Assembly (NCBI RefSeq): GCF_002240415.1
Contig: NZ_CP020028.1
Location: 1,947,501 to 2,011,500 of the forward strand
Length of the DNA: 64,000 nucleotides
Source of the DNA: Paenibacillus kribbensis
GTDB taxonomy: Bacteria > Bacillota > Bacilli > Paenibacillales > Paenibacillaceae
Reading direction: 5' to 3'
Shown: positions 57,552-64,000 of the stretch, piece by piece
Position numbering within the stretch: the first letter of the stretch is position 1
How the letters are laid out: the number at the start of each line of letters is the position of its first letter
The notes under the pieces: model-generated
Databases searched by the model: none
What the model was told of the DNA's origin: nothing
The model's input: the letters and a program-made list of their open reading frames with translations, nothing else
Made by a program: the position numbers and the translations under genes

Positions 57552-57619
57552 ATGGTGCTGTACAGCGAAGCGGCCGCTTTAAAAGCTTTCTGTAGGAAAG
57601 CTCGCTTGGAGAGCACCAT
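57552..57619 (+). other. Structured intergenic segment before the polygalacturonase gene
   Basis: Arms ATGGTGCT (57552-57559) and AGCACCAT (57612-57619) enclose a self-complementary AAGCGGCCGCTT (57568-57579) and a hairpin agctttc / gaaagct (57584-57602). Together they could form a three-way junction. No T run follows, so it is not a simple terminator. It lies between the binding-protein and enzyme genes, where unequal expression is often set by mRNA processing. Confidence 0.5.
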
Positions 57620-57704
57620 CCGACTGCTCCATGTTGCCAAACTGGAACGGATACACGTCCTTTATTTTCCGCATTCCCAAAATACAGAGATAGGAGAGAA
57701 CAAA

Positions 57705-59066
57705 ATGCAAGCGTATAACATTGTAGATTATGGAGCCCCTCAGGATGGTAAGACGCCAGCAACGGAAGCAATTGCGAATGCAATTGAAGCGGCCAGCAAT
57801 GCCGGGGGAGGCACGGTTGTTATTCCCTCAGGTACGTACGTTACAGGAGCTATCTTTTTTAAAAGTAATATTGAACTGCATTTAAGCCCTGGAGCCATTC
57901 TTTCTTTCAGTACAAATCCGGCTGACTATCCTGTGGTGGAATCCAGATGGGAAGGGGTTCAGCGAGAAGTACATGCTTCATGTATATACGGGCAAAACCT
58001 CGAAAACATTTCAGTTACAGGCAGCGGAATCCTGGAGGGAAATGGTCAACCGTGGTGGGAAAAGCATCGAAACCATCCTGAGGAGCTACAGTATCCGAGA
58101 CCGAAATTAATCAGCTTTGACCGTTGTCAGCGGGTCACCATTAAAGATATCATGCTGAAAAATTCCCCCAGCTGGACTATCAATCCCATCGCCTGCTACA
58201 ACGTGACGATTGACAATTTGTCCATTCTTAACCCGGCAGACTCCCCCAATACCGATGGCATTAATCCCGAATCCTGTTCCAATGTTCGCATCAGCAACTG
58301 CAATATCGATGTGGGCGATGACTGTATTGCGATCAAAGCAGGAACCGAAGATACGCAGGAGCGGATTGCTTGCGAAAATATTACGATTACCAATTGCACG
58401 ATGGTGCATGGACATGGTGGTGTCGTATTAGGAAGCGAAATGAGCGGAGACATCCGTAATGTTACGATCAGCAATTGCGTGTTCAAGCAAACAGATCGGG
58501 GCATACGCTTGAAATCCAGACGGGGACGCGGTGGAATCATCGAGGATATTCGCGTCAGCAACATTGTGATGGAGGAGGTCATTTGTCCATTTATTCTGAA
58601 CCTGTATTATTTCTGCGGACCTCGTGGCAAGGACAAATATGTCTGGGACAAAAATCCCTATCCGGTTACCGATGAAACTCCGTGCTTTAGAAGAATCCAT
58701 TTTGCTGATATCACGGCACGTCAGGTTCATGCGGCAGCCGGGTTCCTGTACGGACTTGCAGAGCAATTCATTGCTGAAATTACATTTTCCAATATAGATA
58801 TTTCCATGGCGAAAAATGCGATTCCCGGTCGTCCTGCCATGATGACAGGGATCGAGGACATGAATAATCGTGGCTTCTATCTGGGGAATGTGAAAGATAT
58901 CCGTTTCCAGCAGGTGACGATTGAGAATCATGAGGGTCCTGCCTTCTACATTGAAAATGGGGAAGATGTTGAAATCAATCGCTGCCATTCCAGGAATACA
59001 GCCCGGCCAGAAAAGCTGATAGAACAAGTAACTGTGGAGCCTTCCAGCCAAAATATTTTGAATTAG
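57705..59066 (+). CDS. GH28 polygalacturonase, intracellular
   Basis: Hydrolyses alpha-1,4 links between galacturonic acid units. The right-handed beta-helix protein of 453 residues has all four GH28 motifs: N-T-D with D184, D205-D206, G-H-G at 236-238 and R268-L-K270 (the usual RIK with Leu). There is no signal peptide, so it acts on imported oligomers, most likely as an exo-enzyme. ATG 57705 follows TAGGAGAG; an in-frame extension to 57552 runs through the structured segment and has no RBS. It is followed after 24 bases by an alpha/beta hydrolase gene. Confidence 0.9.
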   Translation: MQAYNIVDYGAPQDGKTPATEAIANAIEAASNAGGGTVVIPSGTYVTGAIFFKSNIELHLSPGAILSFSTNPADYPVVESRWEGVQREVHASCIYGQNLENISVTGSGILEGNGQPWWEKHRNHPEELQYPRPKLISFDRCQRVTIKDIMLKNSPSWTINPIACYNVTIDNLSILNPADSPNTDGINPESCSNVRISNCNIDVGDDCIAIKAGTEDTQERIACENITITNCTMVHGHGGVVLGSEMSGDIRNVTISNCVFKQTDRGIRLKSRRGRGGIIEDIRVSNIVMEEVICPFILNLYYFCGPRGKDKYVWDKNPYPVTDETPCFRRIHFADITARQVHAAAGFLYGLAEQFIAEITFSNIDISMAKNAIPGRPAMMTGIEDMNNRGFYLGNVKDIRFQQVTIENHEGPAFYIENGEDVEINRCHSRNTARPEKLIEQVTVEPSSQNILN

Positions 59067-59090
59067 GAAGGAGCGAAGGGAGGAAGGAAC

Positions 59091-59975
59091 GTGGATAGGC
59101 TGCAAGCATTGTTAGGAGATCTTCCGGAAGATCGGCCTGTGACAGCAACTGTGCTGAACCAAGAGGAGCAGGAGGGATATCGACTGGAATGTCTCCTGCT
59201 GGACTTGAATGGGATCGAGCCTGTACCCGCTTATGTAGCCACCCCCTTACAGGGGGACGGCCCGTTTCCACTGGTCATTTTCAACCATTCGCATGGGGGC
59301 AATTATACGAACGGACGCAAAGAATTGATCCAGAGCAGTTCTTATTTGCAGCAGCCCTCGTTTGCTGAAACCCTGACAGACATGGGGTATTGTGTATGCT
59401 GTATTGACATGTGGGGATTTAATGAGCGCGGGGGGAAAACCGAGAGTGAGCTGGTCAAGGAGATGCTCTGGCAGGGGCAGGTGCTGTGGGGCATGATGCT
59501 TTACGATAACCGTAGCTTATTGGATTATATGTGCCAGCGTGAGGACATTGATGCTTCCCGCATTGCAACGATCGGCATGTCAATGGGTGGACTTATGGCC
59601 TGGTGGCTGGCTGCCCTGGATGAACGGATACAGGTCACCATTGATATTTGCGGACAGGTCGATGCCCATACGCTGATCGCCAAAAGAGGCCTGGATCATC
59701 ACGGTTTCTATTCCTATGTCCCCGGCTTGTTAAAGCATTTTACGACCCTGGATATTCAAAAACGGATTGTCCCTCGTCCGCGTATGAGTATAACAGGCCA
59801 AAATGACCGGATGTGTCCGATTGAAGGGGTTGAGCATTTGGCAAAAGGACTGCTGGAAGCGTACAAAGAAGCGGGTCACCCTGAGCATTGGCAGCCTGTG
59901 ATTGCGGGCGGCGGACATATGGAGACGCTGGAAATGCGAATGGCGTGGCAAACTTTTTTAGCCGAGCACTTGTAA
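59091..59975 (+). CDS. Alpha/beta hydrolase (dienelactone-hydrolase-like esterase)
   Basis: A 294-residue cytoplasmic hydrolase with nucleophile S164 in GMSMGG, D239 in GQNDRM and H276 in GGGHME. The oxyanion region FNHSHGGNY follows the first strands. It resembles the large dienelactone/acyl-esterase group, which does not fix the substrate. The place between a polygalacturonase and a pectin methylesterase suggests removal of acetyl or feruloyl groups from pectin oligomers. GTG 59091 has AGGAGCGAAGGGAGGAAGG upstream. No signal peptide. Confidence 0.8.
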   Translation: MDRLQALLGDLPEDRPVTATVLNQEEQEGYRLECLLLDLNGIEPVPAYVATPLQGDGPFPLVIFNHSHGGNYTNGRKELIQSSSYLQQPSFAETLTDMGYCVCCIDMWGFNERGGKTESELVKEMLWQGQVLWGMMLYDNRSLLDYMCQREDIDASRIATIGMSMGGLMAWWLAALDERIQVTIDICGQVDAHTLIAKRGLDHHGFYSYVPGLLKHFTTLDIQKRIVPRPRMSITGQNDRMCPIEGVEHLAKGLLEAYKEAGHPEHWQPVIAGGGHMETLEMRMAWQTFLAEHL

Positions 59976-60000
59976 ATCGAATGAAAGGATTGGGTAAACC

Positions 60001-61005
60001 ATGCTGGTAGGAAAAGAGTCCTTTTGTGATTTCCATACGATTCAGGAAGCGATTGCGGTATTGGAGCAGCTGCCTTCCAATGAAATGGAAACGCTAACTA
60101 TTTTATCGGGTACCTATGAGGAAGAGGTGCGGATTTACCGTTCCAATCTACATATCATAGGTATCGGACAGGTCGACATCCGTATGAATCGGTACGCCAG
60201 GGAGCGGGATGAAGCAGGCGAGGAAATAGGCACCTTTGCGACACCTACTTTATTTTTGGGCGGCAGCCATCTGATCCTGGAAAATCTCACAATTTCCAAC
60301 ACGGCCGGACAGGGAGAAGCCATTGGGCAGGCCGTTGCCGTGTATGCTCATTGTGATAAAACCGTGTTTAGAAACTGTACCTTTAAAGGGCACCAGGACA
60401 CGTTATTTACAGGTCCTCTGCCTCCAGCCCCGAAGGAGCGCTTAAAGTTTGGCGGCATCCCTTTGAGAGAGCATCATGCTCACTATCGCCAGCTTTATCA
60501 GCATTGCTATATTGAGGGGACGGTGGATTTTATTTTTGGCGGGGCTACCGCTTATTTTGAGGATTGTGAAATTCACAGTTTGCGCCATCATGAGAACCAA
60601 ACGAGCTACGTCACAGCCGCCTCTACACCACAAGGGAAAGCGTACGGTTATGTATTCCACCGCTGCTGTTTAACCGCAGAGCCTGATATTACCCCGGTAT
60701 TTTTGGGACGTCCATGGCGTGAGTATGCCAAGACGGTGTTTGTCGATTGTAAAATGGGCAAGCATATTGATCCACGCGGCTGGGACAATTGGGACAATCC
60801 AGCGAATGAGAAAACCGTGTGTTATCAGGAATACGGTGTACCCGATGTTGCTTTGCTGCGCAGCCAGCGCGTTCCGTGGGCGGATTGTTTTGAAGCGGGA
60901 ACAGAGGTGTGGGGCAAGGAGCAGGTTTTTGATGGAGTTGCATTTTGGAAGCAAGGAGAAGTGGTGTCTCATGATGATCCAAAATCCCATATTAAAAGGC
61001 TTTAA
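60001..61005 (+). CDS. Pectin methylesterase (CE8), intracellular
   Basis: Removes methyl groups from galacturonate units. The 334-residue beta-helix protein has the family motifs: Q132-D133 in GHQDTL (D133 catalytic acid), D176 in VDFIFGG (nucleophile) and R237 in LGRPWREYAKT. There is no signal peptide, unlike most CE8 enzymes, so it should work on short imported oligomers. AAAGGA is the RBS. Its last 35 bases overlap the next gene, so the two are co-translated or coupled. Confidence 0.93.
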   Translation: MLVGKESFCDFHTIQEAIAVLEQLPSNEMETLTILSGTYEEEVRIYRSNLHIIGIGQVDIRMNRYARERDEAGEEIGTFATPTLFLGGSHLILENLTISNTAGQGEAIGQAVAVYAHCDKTVFRNCTFKGHQDTLFTGPLPPAPKERLKFGGIPLREHHAHYRQLYQHCYIEGTVDFIFGGATAYFEDCEIHSLRHHENQTSYVTAASTPQGKAYGYVFHRCCLTAEPDITPVFLGRPWREYAKTVFVDCKMGKHIDPRGWDNWDNPANEKTVCYQEYGVPDVALLRSQRVPWADCFEAGTEVWGKEQVFDGVAFWKQGEVVSHDDPKSHIKRL

Positions 61006-62539
61006 TCCCGATCCATGTATTATACGTACCGAGGATACTTACTATATCGCGGTGTCATCATTTGAGTGGCTGCCCGGCGTACGGGTGTATCAGTCCCAAG
61101 ATTTGGCTTATTGGGAGCATTGTACGGATATTTTGACCGATCAGGTTGATTTAAGAGGAAACCCGAAAAATTGCAGTATTTGGGCGCCGCAGTTGAGCTA
61201 CGCGGATAACCTTTTTTATCTGCTCTATACGGATGTGAAAAGCACCAAGCGTCCGTTCAAGGACGTTCATAATTTTGTGATGACAGCACCTACCATCCAG
61301 GGACCGTGGTCGGACCCGGTGTATCTCAACAGCAGCGGATTCGATCCGTCTTTATTTCACGATGAGGATGGACGCAAATGGCTGTTGAATGCGGTGTGGG
61401 ATTACCGCATGCTGGAAAGCAATAAATCTTCGGGGATTGTCATGCAGGAATATGATAGCAGGCAGCAACAGCTCATTGGCGAGCCTGTTAAAATTTTTGA
61501 TTGTACTCCTTTGAAGAAAACCGAAGCGCCTCATATCTATAAACACAACGGATATTATTACCTTATTACAGCGGAGGGCGGAACGGGTACGGGACATGCG
61601 GTTACCGTAGCCCGCTCGAAGCAGATAGACGGGCCGTATGAAGTGGACCCGCATAACCCGATGCTTACGTCGCGTGATCAGCCTCAGTATCCTTTGCAAT
61701 GTGCAGGGCATGGCAGTCTTGTACAAACACCGGACGGCGAATGGTACATGGCGCATTTGTGTACACGTCCTGTGGAAGGGAAATATGCCATTTTGGGGCG
61801 GGAAACAGCCTTGCAGCAGGTGCACTGGGATGATGAAGGCTGGCTGCGATTAACCGCTGGAGGCCATACACCTCAACTGGAGGTGCCTGCACCTAAAGGG
61901 ACGTTCTCTGTCAAGCAAGAGCAAGGCTATATATTTGAAGATTTTTTCGAGGGACCTGCTTTGGATAAAACGTGGAATACACTGCGCATACTGGCAGACG
62001 ATAGCTGGTGTTCGCTGAGCCAGCGTCCCGGCTATCTTCGAATTCGGGCTGGAGAATCGATACAAAGCCTGTTCCAGCATCACGTGCTGGCCATTCGGCA
62101 AACGGATCATCATTTCCGGGCAGAAACAGCCCTGGAGTATCAGCCTGTAAGCTATTTGCAAATGGCGGGGCTTTTGCTGTATCTCAACGAAGAGGATTAT
62201 TTATATGCGTATGTTAGCTATGAAGAGGGGCAAGGAAAAGTGCTGCGCATGATGCGGTGTGAAGCTAATTCATTTACATTAGTTCCGCGGGCGATTACGC
62301 TTCAGGATGGTCTTCCTGTACATTTGGCTGTGGAAGTTCATGCATCCCAAGCGCAATTTTATTATGGAGTCGGAGACGAACCTGTCCGGACGCGACTTTT
62401 TGAAATACAAGATATCAGCTTTTTATCCGGTGGATTTACAGGGAACTTTGTAGGTATTGCCGCCCATGATATGCAACAATTTCAAGGCAGCTACGCTGAT
62501 TTCTCCCATTTCCTGTATCATGGAAAAGATCATCTCTAA
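60971..62539 (+). CDS. GH43 beta-xylosidase with C-terminal beta-sandwich domain
   Basis: A five-bladed propeller glycosidase of 522 residues. The catalytic residues are D14 (NPDP), D125 (GFDPSLF) and E185 (KTEAPHIY). From about residue 320 a concanavalin-like domain follows (FEDFFEGPALDKTWNTLR), typical of GH43 beta-xylosidases. Both ATG 60971 and 60974 are possible starts, inside the pectin methylesterase gene, with AAGGAG about 12 bases ahead; much longer in-frame extensions are chance. No signal peptide. In a pectin operon it could remove xylose from xylogalacturonan; an arabinosidase role is the alternative. Confidence 0.87.
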   Translation: MMIQNPILKGFNPDPCIIRTEDTYYIAVSSFEWLPGVRVYQSQDLAYWEHCTDILTDQVDLRGNPKNCSIWAPQLSYADNLFYLLYTDVKSTKRPFKDVHNFVMTAPTIQGPWSDPVYLNSSGFDPSLFHDEDGRKWLLNAVWDYRMLESNKSSGIVMQEYDSRQQQLIGEPVKIFDCTPLKKTEAPHIYKHNGYYYLITAEGGTGTGHAVTVARSKQIDGPYEVDPHNPMLTSRDQPQYPLQCAGHGSLVQTPDGEWYMAHLCTRPVEGKYAILGRETALQQVHWDDEGWLRLTAGGHTPQLEVPAPKGTFSVKQEQGYIFEDFFEGPALDKTWNTLRILADDSWCSLSQRPGYLRIRAGESIQSLFQHHVLAIRQTDHHFRAETALEYQPVSYLQMAGLLLYLNEEDYLYAYVSYEEGQGKVLRMMRCEANSFTLVPRAITLQDGLPVHLAVEVHASQAQFYYGVGDEPVRTRLFEIQDISFLSGGFTGNFVGIAAHDMQQFQGSYADFSHFLYHGKDHL

Positions 62540-62549
62540 AGCTTACTTA

Positions 62550-63473
62550 TTAAAGCACCTGGTCGGTGCTTTTTTTGTTGCTTCCGAGTTTTTTTACGCT
62601 GTATCCCCGCAAAATCTCCAAAAAAACGCTGGTCGCTTTGGTCTCAAATACCGCAGAAGGGGTCAGAAAAGAAAATTTCCGAATAACCGGGAGATCATGG
62701 ATATTTAATATTTTTAATGTGCCTAAAGTGAGTTCCTTCTGAATGACCCATTGGGACAGAAGCGAAATCCCCAAGCCTGCTTCTACAGACTCCTTGATGA
62801 TCTGTGTGCTGCCAAAATCCATCATATGAGAAGGGGAAAATTGAAACTGTGCAAACATCCTTTCAGCTGCTTCCCGGGTCCCAGAGCCTTCTTCGCGCAG
62901 AATCCAGATCTCCTGTTGCAGCTCGCTCAAATCCACTTGAGGTTTGCCAGCCAAATGGTGATTTGGTGGAGCGACGATAACCATTTCATCATCAGCAAAT
63001 GATTCAATATACAAATGATCATGCTGAAATTCTCCTTCAATAATTCCTACATCCAGTTGATTGCGGATAGCCAGTCTTTCAATTTCTTGGGTGTTGCCAA
63101 TAGTAATGGAGGGCTGAATGAGCGGATATTGTACTCTCATTTTGCCAATCACATGCGGCAGCACGTACTCGCCATACGTGTAGCTTGCACCGATAGACAG
63201 GTTCCCTTGTGCTGTATTCATCAGCTCGTCCACCAAATACTGCATTCGGGCGTTCATGCGGATGATCTCCTGGGCATGATGATACACAATTTCACCTGCT
63301 TTGGTTAAGCGCACATATTTATTGCTCCGTTCCAAAAGCCGCGCTCCTACGGCTCGCTCCAGCGTTTGAATATATTGACTTACAGCAGGCTGAGTCATGT
63401 GCAATGCTTCAGCAGCTCGTGTGAAGTTTTGTTTGTCCACGACCATAACAAATACGATTAAAGATTGATCCAA
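62550..63473 (-). CDS. LysR-family transcriptional regulator, YeiE/CysL-like
   Basis: The 307-residue protein has the N-terminal winged HTH (FTRAAEALHMTQPAVSQYIQTLERAVGARLLER) and a two-lobe effector domain (LSIGASYTYGEYVLPHVIGKM ... ESVEAGLGISLLS). LysR proteins of this subgroup (YeiE, CysL/YwfK) stand divergent to YeiH-type membrane proteins and respond to sulfur compounds; that role here is inferred from the pairing. It starts at TTG 63473 with GGAGG upstream on this strand. An 18-bp palindrome lies in the shared control region. Its 3' end meets the pectin operon with the terminator inside its frame. Confidence 0.88.
   Translation of the reverse strand: MDQSLIVFVMVVDKQNFTRAAEALHMTQPAVSQYIQTLERAVGARLLERSNKYVRLTKAGEIVYHHAQEIIRMNARMQYLVDELMNTAQGNLSIGASYTYGEYVLPHVIGKMRVQYPLIQPSITIGNTQEIERLAIRNQLDVGIIEGEFQHDHLYIESFADDEMVIVAPPNHHLAGKPQVDLSELQQEIWILREEGSGTREAAERMFAQFQFSPSHMMDFGSTQIIKESVEAGLGISLLSQWVIQKELTLGTLKILNIHDLPVIRKFSFLTPSAVFETKATSVFLEILRGYSVKKLGSNKKSTDQVL
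62553..62577 (+). terminator. Intrinsic terminator of the pectin operon, inside the lysR coding end
   Basis: A 7-bp stem (aagcacc / ggtgctt) with a 5-nt loop and T7. On the other strand the same bases encode the last residues (KKSTDQVL) of the LysR protein. Confidence 0.85.
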
Positions 63474-63507
63474 TGCTCATTCCTCCAAATCGATCATATC
63501 TATTTGC

Positions 63508-63525
63508 TTATTATAATTATAATAA
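63508..63525. promoter_or_regulatory. Perfect 18-bp palindrome, probable LysR operator
   Basis: TTATTATAATTATAATAA reads the same on both strands. It lies 35 bases from the lysR start and 65 from the divergent gene, the usual place for a LysR binding site. AT-only palindromes can also arise by chance. Confidence 0.5.
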
Positions 63526-63590
63526 TGATTTATTTTCCTTATGGCAAAAATCGGACTAAGCTGGATACATACAGATTGGAGGGAGTCACC

Positions 63591-64000
63591 ATGAGCAGTC
63601 ATACAAAATACATCAAATTATCATCAAACAGAGGGCGATGGATTCAATGTGTACTAGGCATCGTGCTAACGATGATATTCGCATTGGCAGGCTACGCGCT
63701 GAACGAATTGCCGGGTTTTCATTATGTTGGCCCATTGGCTTGCGCCATGTTTCTTGCTGTCCTGTATCGGCAGTTGCAGGGGTATCCTGAAGCTGTACGC
63801 CCAGGGGTTGAGTTTTCGGCTAAAAAACTGCTGCGAGGAGCTATTGTGCTTTATGGGCTAAAGCTTAATATGGATGTTGTCATTCATCAGGGCCTGGGTT
63901 TACTTTTGCGTGATGTAGGCATTGTTATATTTTCTATCTTGTTTACGATTGGGCTGGCCAAACGTTTCAAGGCAGATGCTTCGCTGTCGCTTCTTCTTGG
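63591..64000 (+). CDS. yeiH: YeiH/UPF0324 family membrane protein (putative sulfate exporter), 5' part
   Basis: The frame starts at ATG 63591 behind GGAGGGAG and is open to the end of the window (136 codons seen). The text has at least three membrane helices and the family's opening (GIVLTMIFALAGYALNELPGFHYVGPLACAMFLAVLYR) followed by the conserved AKKLLRGAIVLYGLKLNMDVV. The family is described as conserved inner-membrane protein 698, a putative sulfate exporter. The divergent LysR gene supports the YeiE-YeiH pairing. The rest is outside the window. Confidence 0.85.
   Translation, partial: MSSHTKYIKLSSNRGRWIQCVLGIVLTMIFALAGYALNELPGFHYVGPLACAMFLAVLYRQLQGYPEAVRPGVEFSAKKLLRGAIVLYGLKLNMDVVIHQGLGLLLRDVGIVIFSILFTIGLAKRFKADASLSLLL

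Noticed and set aside
60719..60970. N-terminal extension of the GH43 protein by 84 codons
   Set aside because: It overlaps the pectin methylesterase gene in another frame and its text is not GH43-like.

Overview
The window is a low-to-moderate GC, endospore-forming, diderm-negative Bacillota chromosome, most probably Paenibacillus (P. polymyxa-like). The reasons are the gene order of the division/cell-wall cluster with spoVD, spoVE, spoIIGA-sigE-sigG inside it, a meso-DAP type MurE, bacillithiol synthesis (bshC), T-box and PyrR leader RNAs, and a pectin-utilisation locus with YesS/Lpl-type genes. Species assignment is inference; no database was searched.

Layout. 1-3.8 kb: 3' end of an oligopeptide ABC ATPase, bshC and a short-type S-adenosylhomocysteine hydrolase. 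3.9-23.7 kb: the dcw cluster (mraZ, rsmH, ftsL, pbpB, spoVD, murE, murF, mraY, murD, spoVE, murG, murB, murA, divIB, ftsA, ftsZ), with an MraZ operator of about 10-bp repeats in front and a SigH-like promoter before ftsA. 23.7-26.6 kb: spoIIGA, sigE and sigG, the early and late sporulation sigma factors, behind a long-spacer Spo0A-type promoter. 26.6-31 kb: the ylmC-H block with sepF and divIVA. 30.9-36 kb: an isoleucine T-box leader, a eukaryote-like (type 2) ileS, a DUF5665 gene and a divergent yteA-like zinc-finger gene. 36-37.5 kb: lspA-rluD. 37.6-46.8 kb: a PyrR-attenuated pyrimidine operon (pyrR-B-C-carA-carB-pyrF-pyrE) that lacks the uracil permease and dihydroorotate dehydrogenase genes. 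46.8-49.1 kb: an accessory stretch with a 54-codon small gene, a CAU-anticodon tRNA (probably Ile2), a gene remnant, a LysE exporter and a secreted small protein.

49.2-62.5 kb is a pectin-oligomer utilisation locus: a fused double esterase, a membrane-bound AraC regulator, two Lpl-type permeases transcribed divergently from a shared control region, a DUF624 membrane protein, a lipoprotein binding protein, a GH28 polygalacturonase, an alpha/beta hydrolase, a pectin methylesterase and a GH43 beta-xylosidase. None of the hydrolases has a signal peptide, so the reading is that partly decorated oligogalacturonides are imported and stripped of acetyl, methyl and xylosyl groups in the cytoplasm. One perfect and two near-perfect CcpA (cre) sites lie in the control regions, and no transporter ATPase is encoded here. 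The window closes with a LysR regulator divergent from a YeiH-family membrane protein, with an 18-bp perfect palindrome between them.

The core regions are textbook Bacillales in content. The parts that deserve attention are the two-esterase fusion, the split transporter with cre control, the type 2 IleRS in the classical T-box locus, the gapped pyr operon, the small gene at 46.9 kb and several structured non-coding segments.
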